Positions 17,912-26,173 of a stretch of DNA of 50,044 nucleotides are shown one piece after another; the stretch's first letter is position 1, and each line of letters starts with the position of its first letter. The translations under genes were made by a program, and so were the position numbers. This stretch comes from Oscillospiraceae bacterium (GTDB lineage: Bacteria > Bacillota > Clostridia > Oscillospirales > CAG-272). Where the stretch lies: positions 1 through 50,044 of the forward strand of contig SVSR01000012.1 of assembly GCA_015064205.1 (NCBI GenBank). The letters run 5' to 3'. The notes under the pieces were generated by a model. The model was not told the origin of the DNA and did not search any database. It saw only the letters and a program-made list of their open reading frames with translations.

Positions 17912-18609
17912 ATTTTGCAAATATTGTCAGAAAAATTTTTAATGTACTCAACAGCACCGTTTTTAAAGAGACCGGAAATTTCACTGTATGCATCAGCCAG
18001 GATCTCCGGTGAGCGCGAATGTGTATTATGACAGTCCGAAGATACTACCGATATAAGTTCTTTCTTGATAAGCTTTTTAGTAGTTTTTATGTAAAGCTTT
18101 TCAAACAGACTCGAAGCATCAAGCTGCAAGATTGCACCAAGCTCAACAAGTTTTTCCGCAGCTCTGATATTTTTAATCACAGCAGGATATCGCTCAACGT
18201 GAGCAATAATCGGAGTTACATTAAAATAGTCTATAAAATTGGTAAGCATGTCTATGCAAGTTTTTTCCCATTCATTTGAAAAAGGCAATTCTACAAGCAC
18301 GTATCTTGTATTTTCTATACAAAAATTATCAACTGATTCAAGATTAAGAACCCTGGGTGTAAGTCTAAGCTCACAACCGGATAATATTGTAATACCATAA
18401 TCATTTGCTATCGGAGCAAGTTTTGACATACGCTCTTTACGAATGGCAAAGAATTCATCAGGAGAAATATTTGTATAATCAAAATGCGGAGTACATACTG
18501 CAGATGTAATACCGATGCATTTCATTATCTCAAGCATCGCGATACTAGTTTCAATATTTTCGGCGCCGTCGTCAATATCGTATAACAGATGGGTATGTAT
18601 GTCTGTCAT
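17902..18609 (-). CDS. cpsB: CpsB/YwqE-type tyrosine-protein phosphatase (PHP domain)
   Basis: A manganese-dependent PHP-fold phosphatase (235 residues) that dephosphorylates the partner BY-kinase and so tunes polysaccharide chain production. Metal-binding motifs are visible: DIHTHLLYDIDDGA at the N-terminus, CTPHFD, SGCELRL, IAHVERYP and SSDCHNTHSR at the C-terminus. The start codon overlaps the CpsD stop by 1 nt (TAATG), so translation is coupled. Last gene of cpsC-cpsD-cpsB. Its own stop is within the downstream terminator stem. Confidence 0.9.
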   Translation of the reverse strand: MTDIHTHLLYDIDDGAENIETSIAMLEIMKCIGITSAVCTPHFDYTNISPDEFFAIRKERMSKLAPIANDYGITILSGCELRLTPRVLNLESVDNFCIENTRYVLVELPFSNEWEKTCIDMLTNFIDYFNVTPIIAHVERYPAVIKNIRAAEKLVELGAILQLDASSLFEKLYIKTTKKLIKKELISVVSSDCHNTHSRSPEILADAYSEISGLFKNGAVEYIKNFSDNICKIKN

Positions 18610-19313
18610 TATTTATAACTGTAATATCTGTATTTTTTTGAATAACCCTTGGTATTGCTGTTTACGACGTCATTTAAAACAAATCCGAGAACGGACACGT
18701 TTGCATATTCAAACTGAGTAAGTACCTTTTTCGTTTCGGGATGCGTGCTGAAAGAAGAACGAACGACTACTATAGTTCCGTCAACGTACTTAGTTAGTGC
18801 AAGAGCATCAGAAACTACGTTAACTGGAGGAGTATCAAAAAGAATATAGTCGTATTTTTCGCTAAGCTTATCAAGTAGATTTTTCATAGCCTCACTTGAA
18901 ATAAGTTCAGCAGGATTAGGCGGAATAAGTCCGGCAGGAAGTATCTGGAGATTAGGCTTGTTTGTTTCCTTGATAGCCTCGTCCATACTGCACATTCCTG
19001 AAAGAAGATTGGAAAGCCCGACGCGGCTTTCAAGGTTAAAATATCTGTGTACCCTCGGACGTCTCATATCGCAGTCAATAACAAGAGTACGGGCTTCTGT
19101 TTGAGATAGTGTTACCGCAAGGTTTATAGTGGTTATAGTCTTACCCTCGCGCGGATGAGCACTTGTTATTGAAATTCTCTTACAATGCGATTCAGAACTC
19201 GCAACCGAAAATTGTACATTAGTTCTGAAAGCCTTATATGCTTCAGTAATCTGGAAGTTGGTAGTACTGTCAACCGTGTTTATAACACGTGTTTTATTTC
19301 TTGTTGCTCTCAC
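18609..19313 (-). CDS. cpsD: CpsD/CapB-type bacterial tyrosine kinase
   Basis: A cytoplasmic BY-kinase of 234 residues. Walker A is SAHPREGKT (51-59), Walker A' LVIDCDMRRPR, Walker B ILFDTPPVN, and the C-terminal tyrosine cluster YSKKYRYYSYK is the expected autophosphorylation tail. It needs the CpsC membrane protein as activator and CpsB as phosphatase. The start is GTG 7 nt after GGAGGT and overlaps the end of cpsC by 20 bp. MinD-like ATPases share the P-loop but lack the Tyr tail and the RRP element, so the assignment is firm. Confidence 0.92.
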   Translation of the reverse strand: MRATRNKTRVINTVDSTTNFQITEAYKAFRTNVQFSVASSESHCKRISITSAHPREGKTITTINLAVTLSQTEARTLVIDCDMRRPRVHRYFNLESRVGLSNLLSGMCSMDEAIKETNKPNLQILPAGLIPPNPAELISSEAMKNLLDKLSEKYDYILFDTPPVNVVSDALALTKYVDGTIVVVRSSFSTHPETKKVLTQFEYANVSVLGFVLNDVVNSNTKGYSKKYRYYSYK

Positions 19314-20070
19314 CGTATCTACCTCCGTATGTTGATTTTTTATTATCCTTGATCACTTCATCGAAGTTAGGTATAACGCCAAGAATCGGAACATCATACA
19401 TTTTAGTAAGGTCATTTTCGTCGCTGATTCTGACATCAAACACTTTAAACAACACGATTATAAGCGCAGATACAATTGCTCCGAAAAATGCTCCGACCAT
19501 TGTGTTGCGGTTGGTTACGTTATTTATGCGTCTGATCCTCTCAAACTTAGGCTGATTCGTAACCTTAAGTGCATCAAATCCTTTTATTTCATGAATACGT
19601 TTAGGAGCAAGTTTGGCAAGTTCATCTGCAACAGCATAAGCATCTGCAGGATAAGGTGAAACAACAGTTGCAACGAAAAGGTCAGTATCAGACTGCTCGC
19701 TATACGATATCATTGATGATAAATTGCTTGCCTTATAATCAACTCTGCATTTTCCATCAAGATTTTCATCAAGCATGTCAAAGAAGTCATCATTATCAAG
19801 AAGCTCCATGTATGTTTTCAGTGCTTCTCTTGCATACGTTGTTGTCTGATAAGCGGTTGCCGCTGTTGTAGTTTGGGCATTTCCGAATTCAGGCGCAACA
19901 TAAAACTGAACCGTCAATCCGTACATGGGGGTAATATTAAAGTTGCTGTGCAAAAACAGCAGTACTGCGCAAAGAACGGAACTAATAAGTATTATCCACC
20001 AGCGTTTAAGCAATATCTTCAAAATGTCGAGTATGCTCACTTCAATGGCTTCCATCTCAATTTTTTCCAT
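19294..20070 (-). CDS. cpsC: CpsC/Wzz-type chain-length and kinase-activator protein
   Basis: A 258-residue polysaccharide co-polymerase with two membrane helices: ILLKRWWIILISSVLCAVLL (about 18-37) and a second around residues 193-215 (NTMVGAFFGAIVSALIIVLF), with an extracellular domain between them. The short cytoplasmic tail with DVPILGVIPNFDE activates the CpsD kinase in this family. Preceded by a good SigA promoter and an AAAGGAA-type ribosome binding site. No glycosyltransferases, flippase or polymerase genes are adjacent, so the polysaccharide served is unknown. Confidence 0.88.
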   Translation of the reverse strand: MEKIEMEAIEVSILDILKILLKRWWIILISSVLCAVLLFLHSNFNITPMYGLTVQFYVAPEFGNAQTTTAATAYQTTTYAREALKTYMELLDNDDFFDMLDENLDGKCRVDYKASNLSSMISYSEQSDTDLFVATVVSPYPADAYAVADELAKLAPKRIHEIKGFDALKVTNQPKFERIRRINNVTNRNTMVGAFFGAIVSALIIVLFKVFDVRISDENDLTKMYDVPILGVIPNFDEVIKDNKKSTYGGRYGESNKK

Positions 20071-20174
20071 ATCTTTAACATTCCTTTCGCTGTCTCATTT
20101 ATCATAACGAGACGAATTTTGTCTGCACATAGCCAAGCCAACAAATTGAAATATGTACAAAAACAATCTATTAT

Positions 20175-20204
20175 ATTATATCAGAGACCCTTATTCATTG
20201 TCAA
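20175..20204 (-). promoter_or_regulatory. SigA promoter of cpsCDB
   Basis: On the - strand TTGACA (20204-20199), 18-bp spacer, TATAAT (20180-20175), about 105 bp before the cpsC start, leaving a moderately long leader without recognised structure. Confidence 0.78.
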
Positions 20205-20252
20205 TAGTACAAATACTATTTGTAACGAAATAAATTTTTTTAACAAAAAGTA

Positions 20253-20281
20253 TTGCAATTTGGCAAAGTTTGTGCTATACT
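20253..20281 (+). promoter_or_regulatory. SigA promoter of rplS
   Basis: TTGCAA (20253-20258), 17-bp spacer, TATACT (20276-20281). It is divergent from the cpsC promoter, with ~50 bp between their -35 elements. Confidence 0.75.
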
Positions 20282-20284
20282 AAC

Positions 20285-20361
20285 CCCGTACGTTTATGCG
20301 CGTACGAAGTAAGGACAGTCCTCTGCAATGCTCTGCACGAATGTCCGGATTATAAGGAGGA
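20285..20361 (+). ncRNA. Candidate structured leader of rplS (L19 autoregulation)
   Basis: The ~87-nt leader between promoter and rplS start can fold into a hairpin with CGTACG arms (20287-20292 and 20301-20306), then a longer one closed by GGACA (20313-20317) and TGTCC (20342-20346) with inner TGCA repeats, ending just before the GGAGG ribosome-binding site (20356-20360). L19 leaders that bind their own protein are known in Firmicutes; whether this matches that family by sequence is untested. Confidence 0.45.
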
Positions 20362-20368
20362 AGCCAAA

Positions 20369-20725
20369 ATGGATCTTATCAAGGCTTTTACAAATGAGCA
20401 GTTAAAAACAGAAGTTCCGAACATTGTTGTTGGTAACAACGTTAAGGTACACATCCGTATCGTTGAACCCGGCAAGGGTAAGGAAGCAAAGGAAAGAATT
20501 CAGATTTTTGAAGGTACCGTAATCGCTAAGCGCGGCGGCGGAATCTCCGAAACATTCACTGTAAGACGTGTTGCTTACGGTTGCGGTGTTGAAAAGACTT
20601 TCCCTGTACACTCTCCGAACATTGCAAAGATTGAGACCACGAGAATCGGTAAGGTTAGACGTGCTAAGCTCAACTATCTCCGCAACAGAGTCGGCAAGAG
20701 CTCTAAGGTTAAGGAGCGCATCTGA
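20369..20725 (+). CDS. rplS: 50S ribosomal protein L19
   Basis: A 118-residue ribosomal protein placed at the 30S-50S interface. Family features are [41 protein letters not shown]-like strand ([17 protein letters not shown]) and [18 protein letters not shown]. The true start is the ATG at 20369 after TAAGGAGG; an in-frame upstream extension has no ribosome-binding site. Codon use is strongly biased (AAG, CGT, GTT), as expected for a highly expressed gene. trmD and rimM, often next to rplS, are not here; the downstream neighbour is pth after a hairpin. Confidence 0.97.
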   Translation: MDLIKAFTNEQLKTEVPNIVVGNNVKVHIRIVEPGKGKEAKERIQIFEGTVIAKRGGGISETFTVRRVAYGCGVEKTFPVHSPNIAKIETTRIGKVRRAKLNYLRNRVGKSSKVKERI

Positions 20726-20760
20726 TTGCGCCATAACCCGACACTTCAATAGGATTGCGT

Positions 20761-20799
20761 AAAAGAACTGTATCTGTCTGCGACGGTAACAGTTCTTTT
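20761..20799 (+). terminator. Probable terminator after rplS
   Basis: AAAAGAACTGT (20761-20771) pairs with ACAGTTCTTTT (20789-20799). The loop is 17 nt and the T run short, so it may be a leaky terminator or a processing hairpin ahead of pth. Confidence 0.6.
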
Positions 20800-20839
20800 G
20801 TCGCTTTACCTAATTCGACACAAAACAAGGAAATAAGCA

Positions 20840-21466
20840 ATGGCAGATATATTTGAACTTTTTAAAAAAATACAAAAAGAACCCGATATGACGCGCGAGC
20901 CGGTAAGCTATATAGTTGCAGGCCTTGGTAATCCCGGCGAAAAATATACGCACACCCGTCATAACGCCGGCTTTATGGCTCTTGATTACATCAGCGAAAA
21001 GCACTCATTTAACATTAATAAAGTTAAATTTAAATCTCTTTGTGCTGAGGCAGTAATTTCCGGCAAACGTATACTTTTTGTAAAGCCGCAAACATTTATG
21101 AACAACTCCGGTGAGGCACTTCGCGAAGCATCGGCATTTTATAAAATACCGTGCGAAAATATAATAATATTATTTGATGATATTTCGCTTGAGCCGGGAA
21201 AAATACGTATCCGCAGAAAAGGAAGCGCCGGTGGTCACAACGGTATAAAAAGCATAATAGAGCATCTTTCCGGGGATAATTTTCCAAGAATAAAGATCGG
21301 CGTTGGGGCAAAACCGCATCCCGATTACGATCTTGCCGACTGGGTTCTTGGCGAAATTCCCAAAAATGACAGAGAAATCTTCTTCTCAGCACTTTCAGAT
21401 GCAGCTGAAGCACTCAAGTTATTGATTGAGAATAAGGCTGATGAAGCCATGGCCAAATATAATTAA
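20840..21466 (+). CDS. pth: Peptidyl-tRNA hydrolase
   Basis: Releases tRNA from prematurely dropped peptidyl-tRNA. The protein (208 residues) has about 20 extra N-terminal residues before the core begins with YIVAGLGNPGEKYTHTRHNAG, which contains the catalytic histidine; VKPQTFMNNSGEAL and DDISLEPGKIRIRRKGSAGGHNG follow in the normal order with the catalytic Asp. AAGGA before ATG supports the annotated start. It lies 29 bp upstream of mfd, the usual Firmicute arrangement. Confidence 0.95.
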   Translation: MADIFELFKKIQKEPDMTREPVSYIVAGLGNPGEKYTHTRHNAGFMALDYISEKHSFNINKVKFKSLCAEAVISGKRILFVKPQTFMNNSGEALREASAFYKIPCENIIILFDDISLEPGKIRIRRKGSAGGHNGIKSIIEHLSGDNFPRIKIGVGAKPHPDYDLADWVLGEIPKNDREIFFSALSDAAEALKLLIENKADEAMAKYN

Positions 21467-21495
21467 ACACCACATGTAAAGAAAGCAAGGCAAGC

Positions 21496-24400
21496 ATGAG
21501 ACTTATTTGCGATAATATCAAATCAGAACGTGAGTATTCTGAATTTTTAAAAGTACGTGAACGACTGAGTTATGAGCGTATGCGCCCTGTTACTCTTACA
21601 GGTCTTACAGACGGTGCAAGGGTATCATTTTACTCATCTGCGATCAACGATCTTTCGGGTGAATGCCCCCTTCCCCCTCTTATCATTGTACCCGATGAAA
21701 AAGAAGCGCTAAAGGTTTCAAACGTTCTGACTGACTGTGGTCTAGAACCGCTGACCTATCCTCTGAGGGATTTTAATTTTCACAACATTACAGCCTCCCA
21801 TGGATATGAGCATGAGAGGCTTAAAGTGTTGTCTGAGCTTGCGTTGTCCGGCACATCGGGAGTTATTATCACAACACCTGATGCCGCATTACAGATGACT
21901 ATGCCGCCGGATTATTTAAAAGAATGTACAATCCGGCTAGCGCTTGACGAACCTTACGACAGAGATGAACTTATACGACGTCTTCTTATGGGCGGATACG
22001 TACGTACTGAAATGGTTGACGGCGTTGGTCAGTTTGCCGTTCGCGGAAGCATTGTGGATATTTTTCCACCTCTTTATGAAAGTCCTGTCAGAATCGATTT
22101 TTTTGACACAGAAATAGATCAGATCGGTTATTTTGATCTTATATCCCAGAGAAAGACCGAAAATCTTGTAAGTGCAACTATTCCTCCGGCAAGAGAACTC
22201 ATAGCATCCGCCGAAAAACGTGAAATAATAAAAAAGACACTTGAACTTCTTATAAGACGTACAAACGAAGAAAGAACAAGGCATGAATTAAATGAGGAGC
22301 TTGAATCTGTAAAGTCCGGTCAGGAACTTTCTTTCATAGATAAATTTCTGCCGCTTATATATGATGAGGCATACTGCTTACTTGATTACTATGTAGATAA
22401 ATCATTAAACAAATCCAAGCGTCCGCTCATTTTCATGCAGGAAAGCAATTCATGCAGCGAACGTGTAAAAGCATATGAGTGGCATCTGGCACAGGAGCTG
22501 ACTTCTCTTTCGGAAACATCAAGCATTTCTGCTTCTATTGGTATCTGGGCAAAATCGCATGGCGATTTTGAGCAGTTCTGCGATATTTGCGGTTTTGTTG
22601 TTGTCGATACTTTTGCCGGATCATCCGACAGACGAAGTGCGGGACTGTTTACTTTTGATTGCAAACAGACTGTCAATTATTGCGACAATTTTGAGCTGTT
22701 ATGCGAAGATCTGTCAACGTATATGAGCCGCTCATATAAAGCTGTCGTTCTCTGCGAAAACGAAGCCGCCGCTAAAAGCATAAGCGCTTCTCTTTTAGAT
22801 GCCGGATATAATTCTGTTCTTATCGACCCATCAAAGCCGTATGATACGCTGGGCAAAAAAACGGTTTATGTTGTTACGGGCACAGCAATACCGGGATTTG
22901 AACTGACAAGCACAAGATTTGCTCTTCTGAGCATGCTACCATCGGGCAGTTATTTAAAATCCGTACAAAACATAAACAAGCGTAAAAAAACAAAGCGTGA
23001 GCAGGAAAAGCAGATACTTTCATATACCGATCTTCACGAAGGCGATTATATCGTACACGTAAATTACGGTATAGGCAGATACGTTGGTATACAGAAGCTC
23101 ACCACAGACGGAGTTACAAAAGATTATATCAAGCTTCAGTATGCAGGTGAAGATACTCTGTTCATACCAACCAACCAGCTTGATAACGTTACAAAGTATA
23201 TCGGTGCAAGAGCTGAGGACGGTAACGTCAAACTTTCAAAAATGGGAGGCGCCGACTGGTCAAAAGCAAAAGTACGCGCCAAAACTGCCGCTAAGAGCAT
23301 GGCAAAGGAGCTTATAAAGCTTTATGCCGAGCGCCAGACGCGCGAAGGTTATGCTTTCAGCCCCGATGATGATGCTCAGACACAGTTTGATTCGACGTTT
23401 GAGTACGAGGAAACCGACGGCCAGATAGCAGCTATTGCAGACGTAAAGCGCGATATGCAAAGCAAGGTGCCAATGGACAGACTTATTTGCGGTGACGTTG
23501 GTTACGGCAAAACAGAAGTCGCTCTCAGGGCAGCATTCAAAGCCGCGATGGACGGAAAGCAAACTGCCGTTTTAGTTCCTACAACAATACTTGCATTTCA
23601 GCATTACCGTACTTTTCTCTCGCGTATGCGCGGATTCCCCGTGAAATGCGAAATGCTTTCAAGCTTCAGAAGCGCAAAGCAAAACGAAGACACGTTAAAA
23701 AAGCTCAGACGCGGAGATATCGACATTATTATCGGTACACACAGGCTTATCTCAAAAGACGTTAAATTCAAGGATCTTGGTCTCGTAGTCATTGATGAAG
23801 AACAGCGCTTCGGTGTTGCACAAAAGGAAAGGCTTAAAGAAATATCATCGAACGTTGATATACTGACCCTTACGGCAACTCCTATTCCCCGTACCCTCAA
23901 TATGGCAATGAGCGGAATAAGAGATATGTCCATACTTGATGAGGCCCCGGGTGACCGCTTTCCTGTTCAGACGTACGTGCTTGAGCATGACGAAATGATA
24001 ATTCACGAAGCTATACGAAAAGAACTTCGCCGCGGAGGACAGGTGTTCTATCTGCACAATAACATTGACAGCATTGCCACTATTGCAGGTGTTTTGCGTA
24101 CTGCCTTGCCGGACGCACGTATTGCTGTAGCACACGGCAAAATGGACAAGGACCATATAAGCAATATCTGGAGAGATCTTGTTAACGGCGACGTTGATAT
24201 TTTAGTCAGCACCACGATCATTGAAACAGGAGTTGACGTACCGAATGCGAACACGCTTATAATAGATAACGCCGACAAGCTCGGGCTTTCTCAGCTTCAT
24301 CAGCTCAGAGGCCGAGTTGGAAGATCAAGCAGACGCGCATATGCTTATTTCACATATCCGAGGAATAAAGCAATTTCAGAGATAGCAACCAAAAGGCTCT

Positions 24401-25053
24401 CTGCACTCAAGGAGTACACCGAGTTTGGCGCTGGCTTTAAAATTGCTTTGCGCGATCTTGAGATCAGAGGTACGGGTAATCTTCTTGGTTCAGAACAGCA
24501 CGGACACATGGACAGTATCGGGTATGACCTTTATATAAAAATATTAAACGAAGCCATACTTGAAGAAAAGGGTGAGGTTGCCAAGCCTAAATTCGAGTGT
24601 TCGGTGGACGTTAATTTTGATGCATATATTCCCGAAAGGTATATTAAAACAAGCACAGGAAGAATGGAAATGTATAAAAAGATCGCTCACATCGAGACCC
24701 GTGAGGATTTTGACGATGTTGGCGACGAGCTTGTGGACCGCTACGGTGATCCGCCAAAGCCTTGTATAAATCTTTTATACGTTTCACTCATGCGCAATCT
24801 TGCGGCAAATGCGAGATTTACAAAGATCGAGCATCGTGGAAATATAATTACTCTGTTTCCCGAGCGCATTGATTTTAAAGCATGGTCTGAGATAAGTGAA
24901 AAATACAAAGGTGCATTTTTGCTTTCGGCAAGCTCAAAGCCTACAGTTATATACCGTGAACGAAAAGGCTACGATGCTCTTGAAATTATAACAGAAATGC
25001 TTACGGATTATAACAAACTCATTTTACAGTACAGCAGCGAAAAGGAAGGATAA
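21496..25053 (+). CDS. mfd: Transcription-repair coupling factor
   Basis: An 1185-residue DNA translocase that removes stalled RNA polymerase and recruits UvrA. Order of regions: UvrB-like N-terminal module (about 1-330), RNA polymerase interaction domain (EGDYIVHVNYGIGRYVGI around 515), then superfamily 2 helicase motor with Walker A ICGDVGYGKTE (about 664), VIDEEQRFGV (about 766), LTATPIPRTL (about 792) and QLRGRVGRS, and a C-terminal TRCF domain. RecG shares the motor but not the N-terminal and RID parts. The stop is 4 bp before the next ATG, whose ribosome-binding site is inside the mfd end, indicating translational coupling. Confidence 0.97.
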   Translation: MRLICDNIKSEREYSEFLKVRERLSYERMRPVTLTGLTDGARVSFYSSAINDLSGECPLPPLIIVPDEKEALKVSNVLTDCGLEPLTYPLRDFNFHNITASHGYEHERLKVLSELALSGTSGVIITTPDAALQMTMPPDYLKECTIRLALDEPYDRDELIRRLLMGGYVRTEMVDGVGQFAVRGSIVDIFPPLYESPVRIDFFDTEIDQIGYFDLISQRKTENLVSATIPPARELIASAEKREIIKKTLELLIRRTNEERTRHELNEELESVKSGQELSFIDKFLPLIYDEAYCLLDYYVDKSLNKSKRPLIFMQESNSCSERVKAYEWHLAQELTSLSETSSISASIGIWAKSHGDFEQFCDICGFVVVDTFAGSSDRRSAGLFTFDCKQTVNYCDNFELLCEDLSTYMSRSYKAVVLCENEAAAKSISASLLDAGYNSVLIDPSKPYDTLGKKTVYVVTGTAIPGFELTSTRFALLSMLPSGSYLKSVQNINKRKKTKREQEKQILSYTDLHEGDYIVHVNYGIGRYVGIQKLTTDGVTKDYIKLQYAGEDTLFIPTNQLDNVTKYIGARAEDGNVKLSKMGGADWSKAKVRAKTAAKSMAKELIKLYAERQTREGYAFSPDDDAQTQFDSTFEYEETDGQIAAIADVKRDMQSKVPMDRLICGDVGYGKTEVALRAAFKAAMDGKQTAVLVPTTILAFQHYRTFLSRMRGFPVKCEMLSSFRSAKQNEDTLKKLRRGDIDIIIGTHRLISKDVKFKDLGLVVIDEEQRFGVAQKERLKEISSNVDILTLTATPIPRTLNMAMSGIRDMSILDEAPGDRFPVQTYVLEHDEMIIHEAIRKELRRGGQVFYLHNNIDSIATIAGVLRTALPDARIAVAHGKMDKDHISNIWRDLVNGDVDILVSTTIIETGVDVPNANTLIIDNADKLGLSQLHQLRGRVGRSSRRAYAYFTYPRNKAISEIATKRLSALKEYTEFGAGFKIALRDLEIRGTGNLLGSEQHGHMDSIGYDLYIKILNEAILEEKGEVAKPKFECSVDVNFDAYIPERYIKTSTGRMEMYKKIAHIETREDFDDVGDELVDRYGDPPKPCINLLYVSLMRNLAANARFTKIEHRGNIITLFPERIDFKAWSEISEKYKGAFLLSASSKPTVIYRERKGYDALEIITEMLTDYNKLILQYSSEKEG

Positions 25054-25057
25054 AAAC

Positions 25058-26149
25058 ATGTTAAAGAAAATTGTTTCGGTATTACTCGTAATCGTTATGG
25101 TTGCAAGCATGTCTGCATGCGAAAGCGACGATTATGCTATGAAGTATAATAATACGACCATTTCAGAAAACGAATATCTTTACTGGCTATCGTCATATAA
25201 AGCAGTGTTTTTAACGTACTATTTAAACGGAAACGACTCACAGGAAGTCTGGAGTTCAGAGCTCAGCGACGGCATCACAGTTGAACAGTTTTTAAGCGAG
25301 ATCGCAAAAGAGAATATTAAGAACAACATTGTTTGCATAGACCTTTTCGATTCTCTTGGATTAAAGCTTGACAAAACTGCTATAAATGAGTCTGATACGT
25401 ACATTAACTCGCTAAAGGAAACTGCCGGCGGAGCAGATGCTCTTAACAGTGCTCTTTCCGCATACGGAGTTAACGATAAGATGCTGAAGGATATTTACAA
25501 AACCGACCTAAAAATAAAAGCAGCACAAGATGCACTCTTTGCCGAGGGCGGCGAACTTGAAATAACCGAAGAAGAGAAAAAAAATCATTTTAAAAAAAAC
25601 TATGTTCGCGTTAAGCATATCTATATAAATAACGTTAAGGATTTTGCGCGTGACGACGAGGGTGATCTTATAATTGACAGCGAAACCGGAACATACAAAA
25701 CACGCGATCTGACAGAAGCTGAAAAAGCAGAAAAAAATACGCTTGGCGAGCTTATTTACTCAGACGTCCTTGCCGGCGGTGACTTCGATATACTCATGCA
25801 GGAAAATACTGCAGACACCTATATGAACATATACAAGGACGGTTACTTTGTAACGTCCAATTCAGCATTTCTTCCCTCCCCCCTTATTGAAAAAGCTTTT
25901 GAAATGGCTGACGGCGAAATTGCTAAAATAGACAGCGAGATAGGTATACACATAATTAAGCGCGAAAGTCTCATAGACGGAGCATACAATGATTCCAACA
26001 ATGCCGTTTTCTTTTCGGAATTTGACTCTACAATAAAGAATATGAAGATGTCTGAGTATCTTTCTGCGCTGACACCTGATGTTATCATTAACGAAGACGT
26101 TATAGGCGCGTTTGACCTCAGAAGCTGTACCCCAAATTACTCTTATTAA
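25058..26149 (+). CDS. Peptidyl-prolyl isomerase lipoprotein, PrsA-like (parvulin)
   Basis: A membrane-anchored extracytoplasmic foldase of 363 residues. The signal sequence MLKKIVSVLLVIVMVASMSAC ends in a lipobox with cysteine at residue 21, so it is likely diacylglyceryl-modified. The N-terminal chaperone-like helices (about 30-160) resemble PrsA/SurA; the PpiC-type parvulin part is seen from VRVKHIYINNV (about 183) through LAGGDFDILM to IDSEIGIHIIKRES. The position after mfd is the same as prsA in other Firmicutes. It may help fold exported proteins, including the dockerin proteins nearby, but that link is inference. Confidence 0.85.
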   Translation: MLKKIVSVLLVIVMVASMSACESDDYAMKYNNTTISENEYLYWLSSYKAVFLTYYLNGNDSQEVWSSELSDGITVEQFLSEIAKENIKNNIVCIDLFDSLGLKLDKTAINESDTYINSLKETAGGADALNSALSAYGVNDKMLKDIYKTDLKIKAAQDALFAEGGELEITEEEKKNHFKKNYVRVKHIYINNVKDFARDDEGDLIIDSETGTYKTRDLTEAEKAEKNTLGELIYSDVLAGGDFDILMQENTADTYMNIYKDGYFVTSNSAFLPSPLIEKAFEMADGEIAKIDSEIGIHIIKRESLIDGAYNDSNNAVFFSEFDSTIKNMKMSEYLSALTPDVIINEDVIGAFDLRSCTPNYSY

Positions 26150-26173
26150 GCAAAAGGATTTCGGAGAATAAAC

